A DNA stretch of 64,000 bases, taken from NCBI GenBank assembly GCA_025094145.1, contig JALLLS010000027.1, positions 1-64,000 of the forward strand, given 5' to 3'. The translations under genes were made by a program, and so were the position numbers. Below the pieces are notes generated by a model. That model searched no databases. It saw only the letters and a list, made by a program, of their open reading frames with translations, and was not told where the DNA came from. Numbering within the stretch: the first letter of the stretch is position 1; every line of letters begins with the position of its first letter. Shown piece after piece: positions 23,355-35,317 of the stretch. Source of the DNA: Spinellus fusiger. Lineage: Eukaryota > Mucoromycota > Mucoromycetes > Mucorales > Phycomycetaceae.

Positions 23355-24362
23355 TCTATTGATGTACAGTTCAAAGTATTTTATTTTATTTTTATTTTTA
23401 GGTGTTTGGTTGCTATTCGTGCATTGGGCATGTTAGCCACCCTATGAGGACTTTTGAACAATCAAGATATACATATAAACACTTCAAATACAAAAGTGAA
23501 AAAAAGAAATGCAAGGAAAAAAGAAACAGAAGATATGAGTATATAAAACCTCGAAATGAAGAAAAATAATGAAGAATGAGAAATGAAAGAAAATGACAAT
23601 GCAGATATAGACATTAGTTTGAGCCTAATCACACAAGCTCTCAATAGAACAAAGATTGGTCCATTTATAAGTCTTGTTGGGTGTGTTGATTGTCTCCCTC
23701 GACTCCTTCCATGGCTGAGTCAGACCCAAATGCCTGGAGGGCTTCTTTTTCAAGGGTGGCGGGAGGGCTAGTGGCTGTGGCCTTTGCTGTCTTCTTTGGT
23801 GTGGAGGCGTTCTTTTTAGCCATGTTGGCACAAGTGACAGTAGCCTTTTCTATGGCAGCTGTGGATTTCACTGTGGGGATGAGGGTGGGAGTAGGGGCGG
23901 GAGGTGATTTGGGTGCATTTTCTGCACTCTTGGCATTGATCTGAGCCTGGAGAGATGTAATAAGATCGTCTTTGACCTTGACTTATGCTTCCAATTCCTG
24001 CATGCGGAGTCCAATTGTTGCCATTTGTCTCTGAATATCTGACAGAAATGCCATCATCTGCTGGGTGAAGGTATCATGCTTTTCTACCTCAGTCATTTGA
24101 TACTCGTAAGTCTTTGCACGAGTGCGCTTGGTTAGTAGTCTGGGTTTTCTACTGTCTGAGTTAGGAATGGTGGTGGTAGTGGTGGCCTCAGACACAAAGG
24201 GTCTGACAGGTGCTGGTACAGGAGGTTGCTTGATGGTTGGTGGTTGGACAGGATTCGTAGTTGGTGTATCTACTGTGTAGTGTGTTGAGTTTTGCGATTT
24301 GTATTTTGCTCTTTTGGGGTAATATTAATTACACGAAAGAGCCTTTTTCTATTGATGTACAG
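23355..24362 (-). mobile_element. LINE-derived non-autonomous element with 15-bp target-site duplication
   Basis: The exact repeat tctattgatgtacag at 23355-23369 and 24348-24362 flanks the insert 23370-24347. On the minus strand the insert reads a LINE-type ORF1 N-terminal half: a Pro-rich start, then RPFVSEATTTT, RKPRLLTKRTRAKT, a predicted coiled coil around QQMMAFLSDIQRQMATIGLR, a single TAA stop, then an Ala/Lys/Thr-rich stretch. It then joins the same 3' segment and A-rich tail as the copy at 18425-18690. There is no reverse-transcriptase frame. This is probably an internally deleted LINE mobilised in trans. Confidence 0.75.
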
Positions 24363-25023
24363 CCTCGTTTGTATTTTAAACACAACATTTGTCTACCGAT
24401 TCCATGTAGTTCTATAGTGTACAACTACAGTTGAAACCACAGATAAAGAGAGGATGGTAGAAACAATCATTTATTAGGCTTAATCATCCTGAATTATTCT
24501 TTCTGAATTATTGTATCTTGGCATTATATTTCATTTTATCCTTAATAGTTTTAGGCTAATGTAAGAAGAGAATGTTTCTTTTAATATACTCTCAGTCTAT
24601 AATGAATATCAAACATCCGGTTTGATATTCATATATCTTTATAGTCTAGTATTGGATGTTTAAAAAAAGAATTAGAGTTCATCTATAGACTATACATATT
24701 TCACGAATAAAAAATGAGTTTATACTCTATCTAGAGTTTATAATGTAATTAGATGATTAATAAAGACAATAGAGCACATACAAAAGCATGCATACCACTT
24801 ATTCACAAGAATACAATAAGAAACATGATTATAATATTTTATTTTATAGATCGTCTATATAGTGTAATGATATTTTTGAGCAAAATAAACTTCATTCAAG
24901 GAAGAAGAAGGATATTAAAAAAAAAAGAAAAATCTAAATGATTGATTAGCACTCTTTTTTCTTTTCTTCTTTTTGCAAAGGAGACAGAAAGAGCAAGAGG
25001 GGGTATCTCTATAGAAGGCACGG
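24363..25023. other. Intergenic AT-rich spacer
   Basis: No conserved reading frame. A 12-14 bp inverted motif near 24610-24632 (aatatcaaac / gtttgatatt) could form a hairpin, but nothing else supports a feature. Confidence 0.5.
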
Positions 25024-27031
25024 TTAATCGCTTCCTGATGTCTCATTGATTTCAGAAATAGCAGTATTCTTTGCACGAATCCATTCTTTAAGGCCAATCC
25101 ACCCATCCACATAGTCATTGCCTTCTTCAATGACTGTTAAATAATCATCAAAAGGTCTAACTTTTCCAGTGGTCAATCTTTCCAAAGATTTGTCCCATTC
25201 AACATCCTTCATCAGCATATAGGCCAAACTGTCCACACGGCTGAGCAACACCTCGGGACAAGACACACTCTCGTTAATCTCTTGGATAAAGGATTCGTAC
25301 ATTTGCATAAGATGAGGTGTGTCTTTGATCTTCTCCCAAAGATAAGAGTGAACAATACGGCCCTCTGTAAATTCATCCCAATGACCTGTCATCAAATGTG
25401 CCTGATCTTCTTCAAGTCCATTTCCAAAGGTATAATCAAAGTCCATGGGAACAAACTTATATTGTTCCGAGTCGGGATCCCGGTAAAGAATATAGTTGTT
25501 ACCAGCTAAAAAAGAAAGAAAGAAAGAAAAACAACAATAGACAGACAGACAGGCAGACAGACATTAGAAAAAAAGAAAAGTTCACTTATCCTGTAGGCGC
25601 ATTTAAACTTACAGTATTGAATAGCATCCCAATTTCCACCCACCCATTCCAAGGCCATTTGACGAAGAAATCGAACAATGTCCAACTTGGGTTCCCAGAT
25701 ACTGATGGCTTCTTCTATATCAGAGGTCTGTTCAGGATCATAGTCTTGAATGAATTTCATAAAATCAATCAAATGATCCATGGCATGAGATTGTTTTTCG
25801 GCTGACTTTGTCTTTACACTGTAGACTCTGTCATCATAGAGATCCTCTGAATCACCAAAGAAGTTCAAGTTGGCTGCATAGTCTCCTTTACCAGCATCGC
25901 CTTGAATTCTTTCTCCTAAAGCAACATTACGGTTTCCATTGTGAAATGCCTCTCTGATGAAACTGCATTCAATTAAGATTGTTTTTTAAAAGTAAATTAG
26001 AATGCCAGTAGTCTTGTTTCTTCTTATCATTGACTTACGATTTAGAACCAGAATCATCAGTGATGAGATAGAGACCCACAGGCATATCATTCATATAAAC
26101 CCTAAAGTATTCATGTCAGCAAAGCTTATAACACTGTTTATTATTATTATTATTTCTTTCATACCTCACATAAGATCCACGAGCAGCAGCCACTCCTGAA
26201 GATTGCAGTAAATCACTATAGAGCTTTTCACGCATCATACTGGGGTCTGTAGAACTAGGTCTTAATTTCAAATCCCAACGGTTGTAAAGACCATAAGGTG
26301 CTGTCTTTGGAAGTTTAATTTTGTAAGGCACCTTGGCCCACTTGCGACTTGAATGACCTCCCACTTTGATCTTGACATTGTCGATCTGGTAGACTGCAGT
26401 AGGACTAATATCATAGTAGCATCATGCATTAGATACTAATGATACCAATAACAAAACTACATGATCTTACCTGATGTAGGTCATCTTTCCTGACACCTTG
26501 ATTTTCTTCATTTTATTGTTATGCATATTTTCAATGTCATCTTCATTGGCCTGGAAGTGGAGAGTGGCTATAATACCATCATCAAATAGCTTGGAGGGAT
26601 TATAGTTTGTCAGGTCGTTATAAAGGGTTGGAATCTTGGATAGTCTCAATGCATTCCATGGACGTCCAAAAACCTCATTCACTGTGGCTTCTTCATTCAC
26701 AATAGCGGGTCGTTGAAATTTCTCATAATCCACTATTTTTCTGGTTTCAGGATCATTGAAGATCACATAGCGGTAGGAAACACCACCTGGACCAGAGCCA
26801 GTGTAGAGAAGAGGGATGTTGGGATCATGAAGAAGTGGATAAACATCGGGTCCAATGAGAACGCCCACTTTGTTGATGGCCTCCATGGTGTTCACCACCA
26901 CACGATATTCAATGGTTTGAGCATAGGCAATAACTAATCATCATTATTTAGATCTCTCTCTAAATCTCTAGATCTCTCCAAGAAGATGTACCTGCTGATA
27001 GCAATGAGAATATTAGAAAAGGAAGCAGCAT
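25024..27031 (-). CDS. CotH-type (spore-coat protein H family) secreted kinase-fold protein
   Basis: CotH proteins have an atypical protein-kinase fold; in Mucorales some are cell-surface proteins that contact host cells. Exons 27031-26992, 26933-26471, 26404-26165, 26101-26039, 25962-25613 and 25505-25024 sum to one 545-aa frame. The first exon and the start of the second encode a signal peptide (MLLPFLIFSLLSAVIAYA). Conserved blocks are GGHSSRKWAKVPYKIKL, VGLYLITDDSGSKSFIREAF, and the catalytic-loop-like MDFDYTFG near 25440. The protein ends in NETSGSD without a hydrophobic tail, so no GPI anchor is suggested. Whether this member takes part in host interaction cannot be told from sequence. 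Confidence 0.9.
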
Positions 27032-27272
27032 CTATAGAACCACCAAGTCCAAGCGAAAGAGGAGAAGGATAAGAAATGATAAAGTGGTTCTTTTATGGAG
27101 ATAAGTGTTCAAGATTCCTCACTCTTCAAACAAGACAATATCAATAGTTGTTATCAAAATACCCACCATCGTAGGAGTCAAGAGATCAAGAATTTGTAGA
27201 ACATTTTTATTTTAGTGTTTCTTATACTATTTACATTCAACTGTTATTTCTCAACAGAACTGGTAGAGGGAG

Positions 27273-28441
27273 TTAGTCATCATCCGATGAAATGTACTTG
27301 TTGCAGTTGACTTGAGTCAGCACGCGTGTTTTTATGTCAATAGCTGTCAATAGACCACCATAGACACAGCCAGAATCTACACCCACTGCATATTTTGTCA
27401 CTTGAACTCCGCGACTGGCGGCATGTCCATAGAACACAGTCATAGGTTGGGCTGATGTCTCCTGGGCTGCATTCCACACATTGGCCCAAGGATCTCCTAT
27501 TTTCTTTTCTACTACAGGTATACCGTTGTTGATATCTCGCATATTCATGACTAAATAGGGAATCTGTGAATTGATATCTTGAATAGCAGGATCCATGCCA
27601 GCATGTACAACTACGGAATTATTAAAGGAGGGCAGAGTAAGAGCCATAGGGCAGCTGTCCAAGTAGTTGTAGTCGTCTTGTGTCATATTGCTAATTCATA
27701 TAAGGAGCGTCAGAGATGTCTTTCTTCCTCTTTTTTTTCTTTTTCTCCACCTTACCTAGCCACTGCTCTATGGTAATTGCCAAACTTTAAAGGATCTCCT
27801 ACATTTCCTTCTGGCATCACAACATTCAAAGGCTGCATTGCATTATCACCCTTTTGTAGTTGAAATGTCTTTAGGCGTACTACTTTATCATCGTGGTTGC
27901 CTCGAACACAGAGAGCACCTATTTCCTTGGCTCTCCTCAGCACGCCCACACTGTCAGGCCCTTTGGATGTCAAATCACCTGCTAAAATGAGTCTATCTTC
28001 ACTGGTAAGCCGTAGCTGGGCAATCAGTTGGTTGAGTTCATTCAAGCAGCCGTGGACATCCCCCACTACAAGGATTCTGCCACTGTTTTCTACTGATAAT
28101 GTGCCCACAGCAGAGCTCATACGAGTGAGATTGGCGTAGGGTGATACTGCATAGGAGGATGGGTTTTGACTGTCTGCGTCTGATTTTGTGGTCTTTTGTT
28201 TATTACTGGTGACAACCACAGCTACCACAACAACCACAACAATAACCAAAGTAATAAGTCCTGCTTTAATTATTCTCCACATGATCTGGTTCTTCTTGAG
28301 GCTCTTTGCTTCCATGTTCATGGCTTCATCATTAACAAAGGGTCGGTGGGTTTGGGGATAGTCAGTTTCAAGTGGTGTATGGGAGGTGGGTCTGTCTTTA
28401 AGGTATTTCATAGAAGAAGAAGCACAAAAGAAGCACAACAA
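27273..28441 (-). CDS. PPN2: Membrane-anchored PPP-type metallophosphatase, Ppn2-like endopolyphosphatase
   Basis: Yeast Ppn2 is a vacuolar metal-dependent endopolyphosphatase of the PPP superfamily. Two exons (28441-27756 and 27690-27273) give 367 aa. A single hydrophobic segment ([16 protein letters not shown], about residues 70-86) follows a cytosolic N-tail, as in a type II membrane protein. The metal-binding motifs are GDVHGC, GDLTSKGPDS, GNHDD, VVHAGMDP and the C-terminal YGHAASRG. A second Met at codon 11 (28411) is an equally plausible start. The assignment to Ppn2 rather than another bacterial-type PPP phosphatase rests on the membrane anchor plus motif spacing. Confidence 0.85.
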
Positions 28442-28455
28442 TTCATAGGGATTTC

Positions 28456-28492
<37 letters not shown>

Positions 28493-30065
28493 TACTATTA
28501 TTATTATTATTACTATTATTACTACTACTATTATTATTATTTTACCTGATTAGTATGCATATCAAATGTGACTCTTTCATTATCTTATTCTGTGCAGCAG
28601 TGACTGTTGCTTCTCTTCTCGATAGCTCTTCTTTAAGACGTCCTTAATAACTGTAATCTAAAGAGCATTGTTCAAGGTCCTACCGAATTTGAACTATAAA
28701 TAGGCGTATGGCTGTTCTGATATTCAAAATACATTTCTTTTGGAATATAAAAAGGTGTCCATTAAGTCATACCAAGAAATCTTAATTCTTTGTTATGGTT
28801 TTGTATTTCTTTCATGTAGAAGGCTGATGCTTATAGGAGAAAGTTCATTTTCAAGGGCACTCACATATGGGCTGGGTGTGACGACCCTACAACAAGGCTG
28901 ATCCAATAAAGGTATTGTCCAAGTAGCTTATGCATGCATGAAAGTATCACTCTTTATGCACCTGAAAATGAAGGCCTTGTTTAGGAAATAATGTACTTTG
29001 TATTTCTCTTGTTTCTTTCTTTTTCATTTCTTCTGGCTGATAAGATGTAGACCACTCTTATTGTTTCTTGATTTGTCTTTGTGCCCAGGGACAGTGGTAT
29101 GTATTGACAAGCCGACGTGATAACAAGATCAATAATAAGAGAGAATAAGATAGAGTCTGTAATAGAAAAGGATACTCTAGTATTACTTTATAGTCATAGT
29201 CATAGTAACAGTAATAGTAATAACAATAATAACAATAGTAATAGATAGCCCATCTATTGCCTTGGATAATTCACAGGTAGTCAACAAGTACCACCCATTT
29301 TCATTTTGCTTTGGATCTGTATTAGTTTCTTTGTTTCTCTTTTATGGTATGTTTTATCAGGGCACGTTGAATCAAACCCTTATTTCCTTATGGCTTGTTC
29401 TTATTTGTCCAAACCATATTTCCTACTTGGACTGGTGGTATGATTGTGCTATGTTCTACTACCAGGATTCTACACTGATATCTCTATATTTATCCAAGAT
29501 GACAAACAAAATTTCCTTTTTTTATATAAATATTTATTTAGTTTTCATAGCACTACAGGCAGTATAATATTAGCTGGGATTCAGTGTAACATGTGATTGA
29601 TCATAAAGACTGTTATCTTTTTTATCTTCTCCCTGTCAGTACACTCAGGAGATGGACTTTCTGTATTTGTCTGTTATCAGTATCCGGTGCTTCTATTGGT
29701 TATAATGTAAAAGTACTGTACACTGTGAGGAGTGAATACATTTCCCTATTTTCTAAGTGTGTGTCTAATTGTATATCACATGACCTTATAATGCAGGACA
29801 TACACCCCACGCGTCTCTGTTGCTCAGGAACAAGAGGAGTGTCGAATCAATCCACAGCTGCTTAGTATTCACTATTATCTACTATTATTATCTACTCATT
29901 ATTCTTCCAAAAGAAGCATGCAAAATAGCTCAATAGTATTTTTTTTTCCTGCTTGTGACTGGATCAACCTTACTGTTAATATTTATATAGTTAGAATCCA
30001 CACCCTAAAAAAGAACGTCACTCTATCTGTGGCTCTGTAGTTCTATTGTTCTCCTGTTCTTTGCT
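28442..30065. other. Intergenic spacer with ATT microsatellite
   Basis: An (ATT)n/(ACT)n tract spans about 28458-28543. The rest is AT-rich with short unconvincing frames (29262-29567, 29593-29865). The last few hundred bases presumably hold the promoter of the next gene. Confidence 0.6.
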
Positions 30066-32439
30066 ATGCTAAGTTTCTCTACAACACTGTATGGCACTGT
30101 CCTTGCTATTTCTATGGCCACCGCTGGGTTCTTTTATAAACAAAAGAACCCACAGCCCTTTGTTCACCGACTGTGGTTCTTTCTCATTGGACGTGACTTG
30201 GATGAGGACGTACTGGAACGACAGTTGGTATCTGCACGTAGGTGACTATGTAATAATAATAACAATAAAAGAAGGACTTGTCTTTGTTATTTTCCAAGCA
30301 CAGATACTTGTTGTTATTGTTGTTATGTAGTTCTACAGTTGCTCCATTTCTACTGCTTATTTATTTCTTTGCTTCTTTGCTTCTTTGTTTCTTTGTTTCT
30401 TTGTTTCTTTGTCTATATTTAGCTGAGCCTCCTATTGTTGCAGAGAATACTCAATACGTTGAGATCAACTTTCATCGTCTACGTATTGTCCATATAATTC
30501 ATGAGCTAGGAAGCAAAGTACCACTCATTGTGTTTATTCATGGATTGGGTGGACAGGTAAAATAGATAGAAAAGAAGAATCAAATGCCCAATGAAAAAAA
30601 AAAAAAAAAAAAGGCATTAAATATCCATTTGTCCCTCTTGTTGTTAGGTGGCACAGTGGCAGTATCAGCTCGAATACTTTTCACACACCGCCCATGTTCT
30701 GGCTATAGATCTCTTGGGGTGTGGGCAAAGTGAAGTAAGCAAAGAGTGAGTTATTCTAATAGTGTATATAGAATCACTGACATTTTTATTTATTTATTTA
30801 TTTACTATTACCATGTTACTATTGCCATCTACTATCTACTATTGTTCTACATAGCTGGGATGCTTACACAACACCTGCACTTGTACAAGATATCAAGGAA
30901 TTGCTCTTACATCGCTACAATCACCCTTGTACAGTCATCATTGCACACTCCTATGGCTGTTCTATTGCTACCTATGTGGCTTCATTCATGGAAGATACTG
31001 TCAAGGCCCTTGTCCTGATATCTCCAAAACATGCTGTCACTGAGAAACAAAAGAAGGATCAGGCAAAACTTGGGTGGATTCCAGACTGGGCAGTGGACTT
31101 GTTGCGTCTTAAGGATCGTAAGCATGGTCTTTCCAGCCAAAGTGTAAAACGAATGTTGGGTTCAGAATCAAATGTTGAATTGAGAGAAAAGTAAGTGTTC
31201 GAGGATGAGGAGATTGGATCTGTGCTATGATTAAGCATTGATTCAGGCAACTTCGGTGGAATGTTATGAGTCGCACTTCTGTTTATAAACGCATTGTGTG
31301 TGGGGCTTCTTTTCCTACAAAGGAAGACTATCAACATATTAGTGCTAATCTATTACTTATTGGTGGCAGTAAGGTAAGAAAGGAAATTAGACACGAAATG
31401 TTAACTATTTATGGCTGTTACTATGACTACCACTACACTATTAGGATACGGTGGTGGATCCAGAAGACATGTTAACAATTCGTCAACATTATTTGTCATT
31501 GGATTCTGAGACATTTCTTTCAGAAAATAGCACCAAAGCACATCAACAACGTGTGCCTAAACCCTACCTCTTCCCAGAGATAGGCCATATGGCCATGGTA
31601 GTCAGCCCTCAGCTAGTGAATGCCATGCTATCAGAATTCCTTATCAAGGCCTGTGGGATGACTACTTTGAGTGGAGCATGGCAAGTCCTTCACAAGACAA
31701 AGGGTGAAAATAAATGGGATCTGAAGAACTATGAAAAGGTGGGTGTTTCTTTTGTATACAATGATCGACGAGTAATATTTTCTAGTGGGCACTTACTGCT
31801 AATATAACAGCAAGTCCTGTAGGGTGTTCTCTGTTTAGAGCCATGAAGGTAAGCCAAATAATAACCATAGCCATAAATATGTGTGTATGGAGACGATTCT
31901 CAGAACGACTATCCTCCAGGTGATGCGACAAACTGATCCTAACCATTGTCCTTCTGCCTTTTTGGCAAAGTACCCAGACATTGGCTTTATTATTGATATT
32001 TCAAATGATACACCTCCTTACCGTTCAAGTGATTTTGAGGACTCTCGTGTCCATTACCTTAAGCTTAAAACAGTGTCAAAGATTCCACCTTCACACGAAG
32101 ATGTAACCACATTTATTCAGTTGGCTTCTGCTTGTTGGGAAAAGAGGCCAGAGGCACAGATTGCTGTACACTGTCATTATGGGTAAGTTAGATGAAGAGT
32201 CAACCCAGTCTCTTATGCCTGACGGGTGTGATCTATAGATTCAACAGAACAGGGTTCTTTATATGCTGTTATATGATTGAGAAGATGAATGTATCTGTTT
32301 CTGAAGCTATTCAGGCTTTTGCCGCTGTCCGATCTCCTGGCATTCGGTAAGTGGACAAGTGGTGTGGAGTGTCTAATGGTGTAGACATGCACATTTTATA
32401 GATGAGCTTTACCTGCGCTATTCTCTTTATCGAAGCTAG
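30066..32439 (+). CDS. Alpha/beta-hydrolase fused to a dual-specificity phosphatase domain
   Basis: Ten exons (30066-30237, 30423-30556, 30648-30745, 30855-31190, 31247-31373, 31445-31738, 31786-31848, 31920-32182, 32239-32346, 32385-32439) sum to a 549-aa frame. The N-terminus is hydrophobic. The hydrolase domain shows the oxyanion-strand HGLGGQ, the nucleophile elbow AHSYGCS, an acidic residue in DTVVDPED and the catalytic His in PEIGHMAMV. After a linker (GCSLFRAMK) comes a cysteine-phosphatase domain with IIDISNDTPPY, KLKTVSKIPPS and the signature HCHYGFNRTG (HCx5R), split by an intron. The general-acid Asp was not identified with certainty. I believe related fusions occur in other fungi, but the substrates of both halves are unknown to me. 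Confidence 0.88.
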
Positions 32440-32693
32440 ATAGGGAAATGCACTTGTTATTCAATGATAATTAAATGTTATAGTGCTGTAGTATTGACTT
32501 GACTGCAATAACAGAATAACACTGATAAAATTACCCTCCCCTTTATTGGTCCACTGACAGACATGATACTGCCAGTTTCTTTATTCTAAATTCACCTTAC
32601 CTTTTAATACACCTTGTCTACTCACTTAATGAAGTCTACAAATAGATTGTATTTATATGTAAAGATAATAACTAGACTACACTATGGACATTC

Positions 32694-34075
32694 TCATTTC
32701 TGTTCAAGCCTCGATACCCGACACAGCTTCATCACCAATCCTGACAGTTGCAGTATGTTCTGATGGCCTTGGAGAATTCGCATATGGGTCTCGCCAATTT
32801 GCTACTCTATTAATACAAGACTGTGTGTGTGTGTGGAGTTGACTCACCTTCATAAACTCTAACTGGAGATTCGCACCAAGCGCTGTATGATTCTTGGCCA
32901 CTCGGAAGACAGTCGTGATAATATCAAAGGAAGCATAACCAGAGTCATACAAATTCTGCATGGTCTCCAATGCTTTCTCAGGCTCAACCATCTTACAGTG
33001 GTCAAGCATCTTTGCTACAATGTTAGGATGAGGCTGATCACAAATCTTGAATACGTTGTCTTTGGTAACAAGCTTGAATCCAAAAAAGGTAGACTGAAGA
33101 TTGTTGATGGCTTGTCGCATGTCTCCATCGGCTGTGAATATCAAAGCCGCGAGACCTTCTTCATTCGAGTCTACCTAGTAGGGACGAATGAATCCTCCTG
33201 CTGTACACACACACACACACACACACACAAAAGAAAGAAGAAGGGGGTGCTTACCTGTTCTTCCCTGCAAATCTCCTGTAATCGGGCCAAAATCTGTTTT
33301 TCTGTAAGCTTATTGTAACGAAGAATAGCACAGCGAGACTGGATGGGTTCAATGATTTTGTCCGACTGATTACAAGCCAATGCGAATCGTGTTGTGTTGG
33401 AGAAGAGCTCCATTGTACGTCGTAGGGCCTGCTGAGCTCCTCCTGTCAAACTGGTATGCCATGTCAGTTCACCCTCCTTGCCCCTTCCTTCCATGGTGCT
33501 CTCACCTGTCTGCTTCATCCAAAATAACCAACTTGTGTCGTCCTGGTGGCAATGTCACCTTGGTCTGTGCAAATGCCTTGATACGATTACGCACCACATC
33601 AATACCTCTTTCCCAACACCATGCATAAGTCTTCTCTCTTTCTCTTCTGATGGAGTTACCTTTCGTCCGACGCGTTGAGTTCAAGCACTGCATCCTTATA
33701 GGAAGGGCCGAGGAGTTCATAGGCTAGACAGAGAATACTGGTTGTTTTACCAATGCCTGGCAACCCCTAACCATGAGGTGTATTAGGTTGCTGCTCTAAT
33801 AACAAACAGACAAAAAAGAAAGGAAAAGACTCGTCATTACCGTCAGAATAATATTGTTGAGGTCGCCTGTGCGTGCAATGACCATGAGACGAGAAACTAT
33901 CTCCTCATTGCCAACAATATCCGCCAGTCGAATAGGTCTGTACTTCTCCACCCTACCACTGCATGAGTCTATGAAGAAAGACCAACAGACTTGCTCTTCT
34001 TCATTACTATTATTATCACTATTATTATTACCAAGGCAAGAACTGGTCAGACTCCTTCTTAGTGTCAATGTCCAT
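32694..34075 (-). CDS. RFC4: Replication factor C subunit 4 (clamp loader; human RFC2 orthologue)
   Basis: This is a small AAA+ subunit of the RFC complex that loads PCNA. Exons 34075-34032, 33952-33841, 33766-33660, 33607-33506, 33450-33255, 33174-32848 and 32801-32694 total 331 aa, close to the yeast protein. Motifs are PWVEKYRP at the N-terminus, Walker [20 protein letters not shown], Walker B LVILDEAD, sensor 1 TTRFALACN, the arginine-finger SRC (QSRCAILRY), and [15 protein letters not shown]. The collar-domain end is [20 protein letters not shown]. The ICDQPHP motif and collar favour Rfc4/human RFC2 over the other small subunits. The intron near 33190-33254 carries a CA repeat. The gene converges with the hydrolase-phosphatase gene 255 bp away. 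Confidence 0.95.
33201..33229. repeat. CA microsatellite in RFC4 intron
   Basis: Uninterrupted (CA)n of about 28 bp lies within the intron between exons 5 and 6 of RFC4. Confidence 0.9.
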
Positions 34076-34364
34076 AAAACTCATAAGTAAACAAAACAAA
34101 AAGAAAAAGGAACACGTGCTGTCACTACTTTATTTCGCTGTCTTTTACCCCTTCAAATACTCTTTTCTCTTTTAAACTACTTTTTTCTTTAAATACAACA
34201 AAAGAGAAAGAACGCCTTTCCATAGCATCACTGACTTGGTTTTATTGTTGAATAACATGCCCCTCTAACTCACAATGCACACTGTAAAAAGAGAAAAAGA
34301 GAAAAAGAAAAAGAGAGAAAGAAAGAGAGAAAGAGAGAAAGAGGGACATGGAGAGTGTGAATGT

Positions 34365-35317
34365 TTAATAGAAAGTAGAAGGACGCTTGGCCTGGTACAA
34401 AGTACGGCTGCCCTTCTCGGCACGCTGGATACGGTGGGGAAGAGGGAAGGCGAGCTTGGGGGTCAACAACTGCTTGATGTACTGGCGACGGACATCAGCG
34501 TTCTTCACTTCAGCAACACGGATGATCTGGACGGATCTGAAGCGAGCACGGTGACGGGCAGCCATGTCCTGGTAGCAGGTCTCAACAGCAGCCACGCGGG
34601 ACATCTCGCGGTACTCCTTGTACATGTTGTGGGTACCAGAGCGAGAGTCGTAACGGAGCCAGACACCAAAGTTCTTGATCTGCTCAGGACGCTTCTCAGA
34701 GATTTCGTTGACAGAGACAATCTCACCAGCAGCCTTCTTGACCTTGCGAAGTTTCTTCAAGAAGTACCAGAAGCGGGACTTGGCAACGACAGTGTTGGGT
34801 GCAAAGATACGCATACGGAAGAGCTTGGGAGCAACCTCCTTGGCGGAAGGGAGCTTACGACCAACCACCTATTTATAACAACAAGAACAAAAGGACTCTT
34901 GTTTAGTCATTGTCGCATCCAAACAGGCATGACAAAAAGAGAGACAGATGATGGCCGTAAAAGAAGCGCTTCTTTTTTCTCTTTTTCTCTTTCTTCTTTA
35001 CCTGATATTCGTGGAACTAAAAGTGAGGCAATGGCGGGAATAAAAATAGAGAGAGAGAGGGATAGAGAAATATAAATAGAGGGAAGATATATATATATAT
35101 ATATATATAAGAAAAAAAAGAAAAAAGAAAAGAGAGAGCGTTCGTGAGTCACTTATACTATGGTGCACAGTGTACTGTACTGCTTAGAAAAGAGGGTCAT
35201 CCAAGGCAATACAAAAACACATTATGGAAAAAGCACAGATGGATGTGTTTTGTAGCGTGTGTTTGTCCCCAGGCCTGTTCTTGCAATGGATTCCTGCAGT
35301 GTACTTACTCTAGCCAT
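34365..35317 (-). CDS. RPL20: 60S ribosomal protein eL20 (L18a/L20)
   Basis: This is a structural protein of the large ribosomal subunit. The main exon 34868-34365 encodes VVGRKLP to the C-terminus (KRPSTFY). Upstream, a 15-nt exon (35016-35002) encodes FHEYQ, and a 9-nt exon (35317-35309) encodes MAR followed by gtaagt. Joined, they read MARFHEYQVVGRK, the expected N-terminus, for 175 aa in total (yeast form 172). The main frame has no ATG of its own at the start, which forces the search for upstream exons. Introns are about 292 nt and 133 nt, the first containing a (TA)n tract. The reverse-strand frame 34275-35075 is only its shadow. Confidence 0.93.
35085..35109. repeat. TA dinucleotide tract in eL20 intron 1
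   Basis: (AT)n of about 24 bp next to purine-rich GA tracts, inside the first intron of the eL20 gene. Confidence 0.8.

Noticed and set aside
18425..23640. A 5-kb transposon with terminal inverted repeats
   Set aside because: The inverted matches are 3' ends of two separate LINE-derived copies; one has its own 15-bp target-site duplication, so they do not delimit one element.
28196..28549. Plus-strand frame with a long Tyr tract
   Set aside because: It is produced by the ATT microsatellite and the antisense of the metallophosphatase.
29262..29865. Two frames of about 90-100 codons upstream of the hydrolase gene
   Set aside because: No recognisable domain and no convincing start or splice context.
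34275..35075. 266-codon plus-strand frame
   Set aside because: It lies opposite the highly conserved eL20 coding exon and has no family signature.
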